Shown here one piece after another: positions 1-7,079 of a DNA stretch of 13,243 bases. Origin of the DNA: Draconibacterium sp. (GTDB taxonomy: Bacteria; Bacteroidota; Bacteroidia; Bacteroidales; Prolixibacteraceae); the NCBI GenBank assembly GCA_030595485.1, contig JAUVDE010000052.1, positions 1-13,243 on the forward strand, written 5' to 3'. The notes below the pieces were generated by a model. That model saw nothing but the letters and a program-made list of their open reading frames with translations. It was not told the origin of the DNA and did no database searches. Both the position numbers and the translations under genes were made by a program. How positions within the stretch are numbered: position 1 is the stretch's first letter; every line of letters begins with the position of its first letter.

Positions 1-57
1 GTTACGAAGTTTAAGATAAGACTAGAATAGCTGCAAGCCACAGGCTATTTCAAATAC

Positions 58-85
58 TGTCATTTCGAACAAAGAGAGAAATCTG
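58..85 (+). repeat. left copy of TGTCATTTCGA / GAGAAATCTG repeat
   Basis: The stretch has a 12-base block TGTCATTTCGAA, a 6-base spacer and a 10-base block GAGAAATCTG. Both blocks recur in inverted orientation at 481-514, beyond the GIY-YIG gene: CAGATTTCTC, a 12-base spacer, then TTCGAAATGACA. I recall TGTCATTTCGA...GAGAAATCT as a common dispersed intergenic repeat in Bacteroidota. Just upstream (about 25-50) lies a weaker imperfect inverted repeat, AATAGC...GCTATT. Confidence 0.7.
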
Positions 86-103
86 TAACTTAATGAGACG
101 AAA

Positions 104-406
104 ATGAAAGATCATAATTATTTTGTTTACATCATGACTAACAAAAACAAAACGGTACTCTACATCGGAGTTACTGGAGACCTTCCGAACAGAGTTTTTG
201 AACATGAAAATAGTATGATTGATGGATTCTCAAAAAAATACAATTGTAATTATCTTGTTTACTATGAACACTTTCAAAATATAAATGATGCTATTACTAG
301 GGAAAAAGAAATTAAAAAGTGGAGACGTGATAAAAAGGAAAAGTTAATTAATGGTTTTAGTAAGGAATGGGAATTTCTGAATGAAAGCGTATACAATTCC
401 TTATGA
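104..406 (+). CDS. GIY-YIG nuclease domain protein (UPF0213/YhbQ-like)
   Basis: This 100-residue protein is almost entirely one GIY-YIG domain, the fold found in UvrC and some homing endonucleases, where it cuts DNA with one metal ion. The first motif is degenerate (YFVYI, residues 6-10), followed by LYIG at 19-22, an Arg at 30, and the helix TREKEIKKW (65-73), whose Glu67 or Glu69 is the probable metal ligand. The length is normal for the stand-alone family. ATG at 104 is the first in frame. A four-codon ORF (ATG at 93, TGA overlapping this ATG) sits directly upstream and may be chance. The gene lies between inverted copies of a palindromic repeat and in front of an ABC permease that normally sits in an exporter operon, so it may be part of a small mobile unit. 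The cellular role of this family is not settled. Confidence 0.85.
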   Translation: MKDHNYFVYIMTNKNKTVLYIGVTGDLPNRVFEHENSMIDGFSKKYNCNYLVYYEHFQNINDAITREKEIKKWRRDKKEKLINGFSKEWEFLNESVYNSL

Positions 407-435
407 GGCATTTTGACAAATATAAAATACCACTG

Positions 436-515
436 TTGTCATTTCGACGTGTAAATGAGGAAAAACCTCTTAACTGGCAACAGATTTCTCAGTCGTTCCT
501 CCTTCGAAATGACAA
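436..515 (+). repeat. palindromic repeat element, right copy
   Basis: The ends form a perfect 12-base inverted repeat: TTGTCATTTCGA at 436-447 and TCGAAATGACAA at 504-515. Inside are CAGATTTCTC (481-490), inverted relative to the left copy at 58-85, and a small GAGG-AAAAA-CCTC hairpin (457-469). The element of about 80 bp fills most of the gap between the GIY-YIG gene and the ABC permease. It could fold as a long imperfect stem in RNA. It resembles REP or MITE elements in architecture. Family assignment needs a genome-wide count. Confidence 0.75.
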
Positions 516-533
516 TAAAATTCAAACGTAGCA

Positions 534-1652
534 ATGAAAACAATACTCTACATTCTCCAAAAGGAATTCCGGCAAATATTCCGAAATAAAACCATGCTTC
601 CCATGATTTTTATGGTGCCGATAATGCAGATGCTGATTTTGGTTTTTGCGGCAACTTACGATATCAAACGTATCGATTTAGTAGTGGTTGACAAAGACAT
701 GTCGACTGTGTCGAAAGAGTTGATTGCCAAATTTGATGGTATTCCATTTTACAATGTGTTGGAACAATCGCCGTCGGAAAAGTTAGCTGAAGATTTTCTA
801 TTAAACGAGAAAGCCGATGCAGTGCTTATACTCCCAAACAATTTTGAACGCAACTTAATTCGGGATGATAAAGCGAAAATACAAATACTGGTAAACGCAA
901 TAGAAAGCAATACCGCCCAGCTTGTATTTTCGTATTCCGCAACTATTATTGGCGACTTTAACAAAAATATAATTGCAGATTGGAAAGGAATTTCTGAATT
1001 TACTCCACCGGTGCAGATTAAAATATCGGAAAATTATTGGTACAATTCAGAGCTTGACTATCGCTGGTTTATGGCTCCCGGAATTCTTGCAATATTAGTA
1101 ACCTTAATTGGGATGTTCCTTTCGGGAATGAACCTGGTGCGCGAAAAGGAAATTGGTACCATCGAACAACTGAATGTTACGCCCATAAAAAAATACCAGT
1201 TTATAATTGGCAAATTGGTGCCCTTTTGGATAATTGGGTTATTCGATTTAGCACTTGGGCTTACCATCGCCTGGATAGTTTTCGACCTCCCAATGGTGGG
1301 GAGTTTATTCACACTGTTCTTTTTAGCCGGCGTTTATTTAATCAGTGTTCTTGGGATGGGTTTATTAATCTCAACCTTAGCCGACACCCAACAACAGGTA
1401 ATGTTTGTTAGTTTCTTCTTTCTAATGATTTTTGTGTTGATGGGCGGTATTTTTACACCCGTTGAAAGCATGCCAGACTGGGCGCAAACACTAGACCGAC
1501 TCAACCCTATCTACTATTTTATGCGAATAATGCGAATGGTTGTTTTAAAAGGCTCCGACTTTTTCGATTTATTGGAAGAGTTCATTTCCTTGCTAATATT
1601 AGGATGTACATTTTTAAGTTTAGCTATTTGGAGATACAAGAAAACAGTATAA
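534..1652 (+). CDS. ABC-2 type transporter permease
   Basis: This 372-residue membrane protein has the architecture of YbhS/YbhR-like exporter permeases. A first membrane segment (about 22-40) is followed by a long extracytoplasmic domain (about 45-175) and a C-terminal block of five hydrophobic segments (about 178-200, 222-250, 256-280, 288-310 and 345-365). Between the second and third segments lies NLVREKEIGTIEQL, the cytoplasmic coupling region typical of the family. It should pair with an ATPase and usually with a periplasmic adaptor and a second permease. None of these is in the window, so they may lie left of position 1, with the GIY-YIG unit inserted between. I see no convincing promoter in front of this gene. 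The ATG at 534 follows an A-rich leader. The substrate cannot be told from sequence. Confidence 0.9.
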   Translation: MKTILYILQKEFRQIFRNKTMLPMIFMVPIMQMLILVFAATYDIKRIDLVVVDKDMSTVSKELIAKFDGIPFYNVLEQSPSEKLAEDFLLNEKADAVLILPNNFERNLIRDDKAKIQILVNAIESNTAQLVFSYSATIIGDFNKNIIADWKGISEFTPPVQIKISENYWYNSELDYRWFMAPGILAILVTLIGMFLSGMNLVREKEIGTIEQLNVTPIKKYQFIIGKLVPFWIIGLFDLALGLTIAWIVFDLPMVGSLFTLFFLAGVYLISVLGMGLLISTLADTQQQVMFVSFFFLMIFVLMGGIFTPVESMPDWAQTLDRLNPIYYFMRIMRMVVLKGSDFFDLLEEFISLLILGCTFLSLAIWRYKKTV

Positions 1653-1708
1653 ATAGAACTATGCGTATGTTGTTGATTAGTGCCAAATAATGTGTCAAAG
1701 TTCAGGTT

Positions 1709-1775
1709 CGTCAGTCCGAACTTGTTTCGGAATCTATTGTCAAAGGTAGAGATGCTGAACTGAATTCAGTATGAC
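1709..1775. repeat. degenerate palindromic intergenic repeat, second family
   Basis: Two 27-base arms lie in inverted orientation, 1709-1735 (CGTCAGTCCGAA...GGAATCT) and 1749-1775 (AGATGCTGAAC...TATGACG). By hand alignment 18 of 27 positions can pair, with a 13-base centre. Sequence and outer ends (CGTCA...TGACG) differ from the TGTCATTTCGA repeats near the window start. It resembles other dispersed Bacteroidota intergenic palindromes and may lie in the 3' untranslated region of the permease transcript. Confidence 0.55.
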
Positions 1776-1880
1776 GAATACATGAATCAAGCTTGACGTA
1801 ACACAAATAATTCATTCTTTTTCATCATTTTTAAAACAGTTACTTGGTTTAAACGTTACAGTACCCAACAAAACATTGTT

Positions 1881-2573
1881 ATGAAGGAATTTAGAAAAGA
1901 CGATCGCATGGCTTCCCTTATTTCTGCCAATCATTACCTGCTTCCGGTAATACACAGGTTTGGAATTCGATTGGGGTTTAAAAATAAAACGGTTGCCGAA
2001 CTTTGTGCCAAGTACAAAATAAACTCCGACTTTTTTATTGCCATTGTAAACTCTTTTCACAACCCAAATTATTTTCCGGAGGAAAAATTATTGTCGTTTT
2101 CGCCATTATTAATTATCGACTACCTAAAAAAAACACACCGCTACTTTGTTAGATATTCTTTGCCGGGCATTGAAAAACGACTTCACCAGCTACAGTTAAG
2201 CAGCCCCGAGGGAAGCCACGAGATGTTGAGTATCGAAAATTTCTACCTCGAATACAAGAAAAAATTATTGGCACATATTGCCGACGAAGAAGAACGAGTT
2301 TTTCCATACATTGTTGGTTTAATAAGTAGCCCTGAAAGCATTGAGAACAAGAAACTTCATTTAAGCTTTGAAGAAGAACACCACAATGTTGACCTGGAAA
2401 TAGACGATTTAAAAAACCTATTAATTAAGTACACCAATCCAGTTTACGATGAATTAATCTGTAACGAACTGCTCATCGAAATTTTTAGATTTGAAAAAGA
2501 TATTATCGACCATGCACGCATTGAAGACAATATTTTGATTCCTCAGGTTAATCAAATTCAAAACCAACGTTAA
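1881..2573 (+). CDS. DUF542 + hemerythrin di-iron protein (ScdA/RIC-like)
   Basis: The 230-residue cytoplasmic protein has an N-terminal ScdA_N/DUF542-like segment (about 12-60, with LGFKNKTVAELC ending at Cys42) and a hemerythrin four-helix domain (about 75-225). Candidate di-iron ligands are His86, His132 with Glu136 (HIADE), His167 or His168, and His211 with Glu215 (HARIE). Relatives such as ScdA, YtfE and DnrN help repair iron centres after nitric oxide or oxidative damage. A Bacteroidota branch is often paired with a LuxR regulator and could act as its sensor. Here the regulator gene follows after 3 bp, so the two are surely co-transcribed. DUF542 in classical RIC proteins often carries two adjacent cysteines; here only one is visible. 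ATG 1881 is the first good start. Repair enzyme versus sensor cannot be decided from sequence. Confidence 0.82.
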   Translation: MKEFRKDDRMASLISANHYLLPVIHRFGIRLGFKNKTVAELCAKYKINSDFFIAIVNSFHNPNYFPEEKLLSFSPLLIIDYLKKTHRYFVRYSLPGIEKRLHQLQLSSPEGSHEMLSIENFYLEYKKKLLAHIADEEERVFPYIVGLISSPESIENKKLHLSFEEEHHNVDLEIDDLKNLLIKYTNPVYDELICNELLIEIFRFEKDIIDHARIEDNILIPQVNQIQNQR

Positions 2574-2576
2574 GGC

Positions 2577-3167
2577 ATGGCAGGGGCAGTAATCATAGTT
2601 CATCCCTCCGATATTGTCAGAACTGGCATCGAGGCTATTCTGAAAAACAATATTTCTGTTGAAGTTTTATGCTTTTCAACGCCCGAAGAATTGAACCAAG
2701 TGGAGCGTTCGTTTTATTCCGAATTAGTTTTAATCTTATCATGTTCGTACAACAATCACGAAACAGTAACAAATTTCAGAGCACAAACCCAGAGGATTCT
2801 AATTGTTGGTATTTCAGCTAAGGAAAAAAGCAATACGACTCATGATTTTTTCGACACCGTTTTTTCCTTGTGCACAACAAAAGAAGAAATAGCCACCAAA
2901 GTAAAACAGTTCTTAAATTTTGACAAGGCGAATGATGCTGACGATGAACTTAGCTTGCGCGAGAAAGAAGTGTTACGTCTTATAGCACTGGGACATACCA
3001 ACAAATCGATTGCTGACTCTTTGTTTATAAGTACCCACACCGTAATCTCGCACCGTAAAAACATTACCGATAAATTAGGCATAAAATCCATTCCCGGACT
3101 TACCGTTTATGCCATTATTCAGAAAATAATCTCACAGTCTGACATTGTTAAAGACAAGTTGATTTAA
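2577..3167 (+). CDS. LuxR/NarL-type regulator with degenerate receiver domain
   Basis: This 196-residue protein has a response-regulator-like N-terminal domain (1-112) and a clear LuxR/GerE helix-turn-helix (about 123-187). The latter carries LSLREKEVLRLIALGHTNKS and an ISTHTVISHRKNI recognition region. The receiver looks dead as a phosphoacceptor. The usual acidic pair after strand 1 reads HPSD, and the strand-3 segment that should end in Asp reads LILSCSY (52-58), with no acidic residue. Cys32, Cys56 and Cys99 lie in this domain and might be redox sites, but that is speculation. The gene starts 3 bp after the hemerythrin gene, so the partner protein is a plausible signal input. Targets are unknown; the porin operon downstream, with a palindrome in front, is a candidate. 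No terminator is visible after the stop. Confidence 0.85.
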   Translation: MAGAVIIVHPSDIVRTGIEAILKNNISVEVLCFSTPEELNQVERSFYSELVLILSCSYNNHETVTNFRAQTQRILIVGISAKEKSNTTHDFFDTVFSLCTTKEEIATKVKQFLNFDKANDADDELSLREKEVLRLIALGHTNKSIADSLFISTHTVISHRKNITDKLGIKSIPGLTVYAIIQKIISQSDIVKDKLI

Positions 3168-3349
3168 TCCCCATACCTTCCATTACTAACCTGAGTTCGG
3201 TTATAAATATCATCACAGTTTAAGTTATTTTTTAGTAGAAATTGAAACAGATTCCTGAAGGACTATCGGGATACTTCGAGAAAATATGGAGCGATTTATG
3301 CAAAAAATAATTGAATCCGAAGGAAAAGTACTACATAGTTTGATACAAA

Positions 3350-3367
3350 ATCCCAACATGTTGGGAT
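3350..3367. promoter_or_regulatory. perfect 18-bp palindrome, candidate operator
   Basis: ATCCCAACATGTTGGGAT is identical on both strands, has no spacer, and ends 21 bases before the -7 box of the porin promoter, so it overlaps where a -33 element or activator would sit. A gapless palindrome makes a poor RNA hairpin but a good site for a dimeric DNA-binding protein. The regulator is unknown. Confidence 0.55.
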
Positions 3368-3388
3368 AAACGCTTGAATGATTCTAAA

Positions 3389-3396
3389 TAGTTTTG
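3389..3396 (+). promoter_or_regulatory. Bacteroidota-type -7 box of the porin operon
   Basis: TAGTTTTG fits the TAnnTTTG consensus and lies 33 bases before the porin ATG. I find no good TTTG -33 element at the usual 19-21 base spacing. That position is close to the palindrome at 3350-3367, which suggests activator-dependent expression (inference). Confidence 0.5.
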
Positions 3397-3429
3397 CCCC
3401 CATAATTAGAAACACTTAAAGATTACAGA

Positions 3430-4614
3430 ATGATTCAAAAAACTATTCTCGCATTTGCGCTGCTTTTTATGGGCATGGGAATTTATGCTCAAGAAAAAAA
3501 GACAAACAACGCACCGTTAAATGCGGCAGAAAGACTACTAGCATCCGATTCGAAACTTACCATTGGTGGTTATGCACAAATTGATTATAACCAGCCAATA
3601 GTAGAAGGCGAGTACAGCAATGGCAAATTGGATGTACACCGTTTGGTATTATTGTTTGGTTACCAATTTTCCGAAAAGACCAAGTTCTTAACCGAAATTG
3701 AAGTGGAACACGTTAAAGAAATTTATGTGGAACAAGCTTTCATTAACCATGAAGTAAAACCCTGGTTAAACTTCAGAGGTGGTTTAATGCTGGTTCCAAT
3801 GGGAATTACCAACGAATACCACGAACCAACAACATTTAACGGTGTTGAACGTCCGAATCTTGATAGTAAAATTGTGCCAACTACCTGGCGCGAAATTGGT
3901 GCAGGATTTACGGGTCGTATCGATAATGCTTCGTTAAAATACCAAGCGTACGTAATGAATGGTTTTAACGGTTACAACGATGGCGGTACATTCCGCGGAA
4001 CCGATGGTTATAGGAAAGGACGCCAGAAAGGTGCCGAGTCGTTTATGAGCTCGCCAACTCTGGCAACAAAATTTGACTATTACGGAATTCCCGGATTAAA
4101 ATTGGGTTTAAGTACCTACAACGGAAAATCGCAATCGAGCCTGTACCATGGTTTAGATAAAGACGATGCTGCCGGAGAGGCAAAAGCCGACTCATCGGTA
4201 ATTGGCATTTCGATGCTTGGATTAGATGCACGTTACAGCAAAGGTGGTTTTGAGGCGAAAGCGCAATTTAATCTGGCGAAAAACTCAAACACAGCAGAAT
4301 ATAATGAACTAACAGGAAAAGATTTGGGAAGCGAAATGTTGGGATGGTACGTAGAAGCTGGTTACGACCTGCTTTTCAATTCCGATAACGACCAACGATT
4401 AGTTCCGTTTGTACGTTACGAAAAGTACAACACACATTCGAAAACTGAAGGTGGATTGGCACAAAATAAAGCTTACGACCGAACTGACATAACCATTGGT
4501 GCAGGTTGGTGGTTGGCACAAGGTGCAGTATTAAAAGCTGATTACCAGATGTTCGGCAATGAACTTACCGATTCAAAAGGACAGTTTAACCTTGGAATAG
4601 GAATTTGGTTCTAA
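3430..4614 (+). CDS. outer membrane porin (PorO/PorP-like beta barrel)
   Basis: This 394-residue protein has a signal peptide (MIQKTILAFALLFMGMGIYA, cleavage before QEKK). The body is rich in alternating aromatic and polar strands, beginning LTIGGYAQIDYNQP (about 44-57), and ends LGIGIWF, a C-terminal aromatic beta-barrel signature. The stretch around LNFRGGLMLVPMGITNEYHE is typical of phosphate-selective porin O/P-like proteins in Bacteroidota. It should form a diffusion channel in the outer membrane. Substrate selectivity cannot be inferred, and the phosphate label of the family need not apply. The next gene, a secreted FMN-binding protein, starts 10 bp after the stop, so the two are likely one operon. 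Control probably acts at the palindrome and -7 box upstream. Confidence 0.85.
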   Translation: MIQKTILAFALLFMGMGIYAQEKKTNNAPLNAAERLLASDSKLTIGGYAQIDYNQPIVEGEYSNGKLDVHRLVLLFGYQFSEKTKFLTEIEVEHVKEIYVEQAFINHEVKPWLNFRGGLMLVPMGITNEYHEPTTFNGVERPNLDSKIVPTTWREIGAGFTGRIDNASLKYQAYVMNGFNGYNDGGTFRGTDGYRKGRQKGAESFMSSPTLATKFDYYGIPGLKLGLSTYNGKSQSSLYHGLDKDDAAGEAKADSSVIGISMLGLDARYSKGGFEAKAQFNLAKNSNTAEYNELTGKDLGSEMLGWYVEAGYDLLFNSDNDQRLVPFVRYEKYNTHSKTEGGLAQNKAYDRTDITIGAGWWLAQGAVLKADYQMFGNELTDSKGQFNLGIGIWF

Positions 4615-4624
4615 ACAAGCAACA

Positions 4625-5134
4625 ATGAAGTTTATTAGTATAACGTTATTAATCGTTTCCCTGACACTTTTTAGTGCTAGGGCTAACGATTTTTACCCCG
4701 AGAAGCAAGCGCTGAAAGCGGTTAAAACTGCCCTAAAAGAAAAAGATATTACAATTAAAGAGCAGGTTGGAATTACCAAGTGGCTCGAAAAAACGGAACC
4801 TTTGGTGCTTTATTCTTTTGAACGGGTAAACGGAGAAACGTTTTATGCTGCCTTTACACATAGCAAAGGACGTTACGATTATTTCGATTATATGGTGATA
4901 ATTAATACCAAGTTTGAAGTTGAAAAAGTAAAGGTGCTAAAATACCGTTCAGAAAATGGGGGTGAAATTTCATCGAAAAAATGGTTGGAACAATTTATTG
5001 GCTACACCACCGGTTACCTACATTACAAACGTGATATTTCTGCTATTTCTGGTGCTACCATTTCAGCCATGTCCATTTCGCGCGATATACCCAAAGTTAT
5101 GGATACGGTAAGAGCAAACCTAAATCCGCAATAG
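4625..5134 (+). CDS. secreted FMN-binding domain protein
   Basis: The 169-residue protein has a signal peptide (about 1-20, ending FSARA) and a single FMN-binding domain like those of NqrC/RnfG. The signature is AISGATISAMS (140-150). In this family ApbE attaches FMN through a phosphoester to the last Thr/Ser of [S/T]GATx[S/T], here Ser147. The Asp usually three residues before the motif is Ser139 here, with Asp137 nearby, so the site is slightly atypical. An YRSENGGEI segment (107-115) is also typical. It would act as a one-electron carrier or reductase partner in the periplasm or on the outer surface. No ApbE, Nqr or Rnf gene lies in the window. Tight spacing after the porin gene suggests the pair works together in envelope redox or metal handling (inference). 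Confidence 0.85.
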   Translation: MKFISITLLIVSLTLFSARANDFYPEKQALKAVKTALKEKDITIKEQVGITKWLEKTEPLVLYSFERVNGETFYAAFTHSKGRYDYFDYMVIINTKFEVEKVKVLKYRSENGGEISSKKWLEQFIGYTTGYLHYKRDISAISGATISAMSISRDIPKVMDTVRANLNPQ

Positions 5135-5345
5135 GACTGAACCAGATATTTGCTAATGAAATTCCAATAATCTTTTTCATGATTTTTCTATTTAAATTTG
5201 TTTGTTTCGGTATGTAATCCCCACAAGAGGCTCGTTACCTTACCACATTTTCTAACTTTTTTCAAATTATTTTCATGACCTAACCCAAAACTCTGAATCA
5301 CAATATTTTGAAAACATAAAATATTCTTTACCTCTGATCGTTTTC

Positions 5346-5376
5346 TTTGCACGTACCATTCAAATTTGTACTTTTG
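5346..5376 (+). promoter_or_regulatory. Bacteroidota sigma-ABfr-type promoter
   Basis: TTTG at 5346-5349 and TACTTTTG at 5369-5376 are separated by 19 bases, matching the TTTG-N19-21-TAnnTTTG consensus. The transcript would start near 5383, only about 15 bases before ATG 5399. This excludes the in-frame TTG at 5366 as the start of the downstream gene. Confidence 0.75.
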
Positions 5377-5398
5377 GCGACTTAATATTCTAGTTTTT

Positions 5399-7075
5399 AT
5401 GAAGGCAGGTGTAGTTGTAGTTTTGGTGTTTATAGTTTCCGTTTTTGCCAACCCGCTTTGGGCGCAAAAAAAAGGAGTTGAAGAAAGAAAAAATCCAAAG
5501 GTTGTAATTGGAATAGTGGTTGAAAATATGCGACCAGATTACATTCAACGCTTTTGGAATAAGTTTCAGTCCAATGGTTTTAAGAAAATTTACACTGAAG
5601 GTGCGGTTTGCTCGAATGTAAAACTTACACTGCACAAGCAAAATTACGCCAGCGGGACAGCAACCTTATTTACAGGCGTTCATCCTACTATTCACGGAAT
5701 TGTTGAAAACACTTGGTACGACCGCCTCAAAAAGCAAGAAATAGAATGTACCGAAGACGATTATTATTTTACGGTTGGGGCAGATACTGAAACTGGTAAT
5801 GCCTCGCCTAAAAATCTGCTTTCATCAACTATTACCGACAATCTAAAAATACTTTCTCAAGGAAAAGCCAAAGTTTTTAGTGCTGCCTTAAATCGCGAAT
5901 CTGCGATGTTTGCTGCCGGTCATGCAGCCGATGGTGCCTACTGGTTAGATATTGAATCAGGCAAAATGGTTTCAAGTTCGTTTTACGTTAGTAATTTCCC
6001 CGACTGGGTACGTTTATTTAATGCAGAAAATTATGCATCGATTTATAGTCACCGCACCTGGACAACTTTATTACCCGAAACTTCTTATGAAGAATGCCTG
6101 CCAGACGATTATCTTTTAGAGCGTGGTTATTTTGGCGAATACAATACTTTCCCGCACTCTATAAATAAATACATTAAACGTACCGAAGACTACCGTCCGT
6201 TTAAAACAACGCCATCAGCAAACATGATGATTAAAGATTTTACGCTTCAGTTGCTGGAAAATGAAGAAATTGGCGCTGATAACGTAACTGATTTTGTTAC
6301 GGCAGTATTTTCAAGTATGGACTACGAAAATGGTTCTTTCGGACCGGCTTCGTTAGAAATGATGGACACTTATTTGTACCTGGACCAATACATTGGTGAA
6401 TTAGTTAAAGTAGCTGAAAAAAAATATGGCAAGGAAAACGTGCTGTTTTTTTTAACTGGAAATACTTCAGCATCGTATCCGGTTGATTATTTGAAAGAAG
6501 AATTCCACCTTACCGTAGACCATTTTAATGTGGAAAGTGCCATTGCCTTACTTACTTCTTATTTAAATATTACCTACGGAGAGAAAAAGTGGATTGAGCA
6601 TTATTCAGATTTGCAATTGTATCTCGACCACGAAATTATTGACAAAAGCGATAATGTTACCATAAACGAAATGCGCGATGTTTGCTCTAATTTCATTAAC
6701 CAGTTTGAAGGCGTGCAGGTTTCGATGCCTGCCTACCAGTTAGAGCAAGGAAGTTCGGCTAATGGTTTATTGGAGCCCATTTACAACACTTATTTTAAAA
6801 ACCGTTCGGGCGATTTTATGTACACCTTAAAGGAAGGTTGGCAACCTACTTACAAGTTTAAACGTGTAAACTATACCGATCAAAGTAGAATTCCACTCGT
6901 GTTTTTCGGTAATGGCATTCGTCCACAAACCATCAAAAGCAAACACAATGCGGTTGATTTAGTTCCAACGCTTTCTGAAATGATTAATGTTCCGGTACCC
7001 GATAAGTGTCAAGGGAAAATAATATATGAACTTGTTGATGACAGACCTTCCAACATAATGGATTTCCTGAAGTAA
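5399..7075 (+). CDS. PafA-like alkaline phosphatase homologue, probable pseudoenzyme
   Basis: The 558-residue protein has a signal peptide (1-22, ending PLWAQ) and the full scaffold of PafA-type alkaline phosphatase/nucleotide pyrophosphatase family proteins: VVENMRPDYIQRFW (40-53), FTGVHPTIHGI (91-101), AAGHAADGAYWLD (172-184), SSMDYENGSFGP (305-316) and IPLVFFGNGI (498-507). Length is near the roughly 550 of PafA. Compared from memory with PafA, catalytic positions are changed. The first metal Asp is Glu42, the nucleophile Thr falls at Tyr83/Asn82, the Lys-x-Arg pair near 165-167 is gone, and the His after Asp308 is Gly312. The Asp-His pair is Asn355-Thr356, and the late metal His is Arg497. 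Asp308 and Asn104 remain. It is probably secreted and unlikely to hydrolyse phosphomonoesters. The start is set by the promoter at 5346-5376. It is convergent with the next gene, stops 4 bp apart. Confidence 0.85.
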   Translation: MKAGVVVVLVFIVSVFANPLWAQKKGVEERKNPKVVIGIVVENMRPDYIQRFWNKFQSNGFKKIYTEGAVCSNVKLTLHKQNYASGTATLFTGVHPTIHGIVENTWYDRLKKQEIECTEDDYYFTVGADTETGNASPKNLLSSTITDNLKILSQGKAKVFSAALNRESAMFAAGHAADGAYWLDIESGKMVSSSFYVSNFPDWVRLFNAENYASIYSHRTWTTLLPETSYEECLPDDYLLERGYFGEYNTFPHSINKYIKRTEDYRPFKTTPSANMMIKDFTLQLLENEEIGADNVTDFVTAVFSSMDYENGSFGPASLEMMDTYLYLDQYIGELVKVAEKKYGKENVLFFLTGNTSASYPVDYLKEEFHLTVDHFNVESAIALLTSYLNITYGEKKWIEHYSDLQLYLDHEIIDKSDNVTINEMRDVCSNFINQFEGVQVSMPAYQLEQGSSANGLLEPIYNTYFKNRSGDFMYTLKEGWQPTYKFKRVNYTDQSRIPLVFFGNGIRPQTIKSKHNAVDLVPTLSEMINVPVPDKCQGKIIYELVDDRPSNIMDFLK

Positions 7076-7079
7076 TTAC

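Noticed and set aside
49..526. TTCAAA on both sides of the GIY-YIG unit (49-54 and 521-526) as a target-site duplication
   Set aside because: Only six AT-rich bases, at unequal distances from the repeat ends; not convincing.
3250..3282. Sequence resembling a fragment of a Bacteroidota intergenic repeat (CCTGAAGGACTATCGGG...)
   Set aside because: No pairing arm is found nearby and the family cannot be confirmed without a genome-wide search.
3286..3369. Short ORF of 27 codons (MERFMQKIIESEGK...) between the LuxR gene and the porin
   Set aside because: It is too short to support, has no recognisable family, and its end overlaps the palindrome; it could be chance. Conservation in relatives would be needed.
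5188..5451. 87-codon minus-strand ORF upstream of the pseudo-phosphatase
   Set aside because: The composition is not protein-like, it has no domain, and it overlaps the promoter and the start of the real gene.
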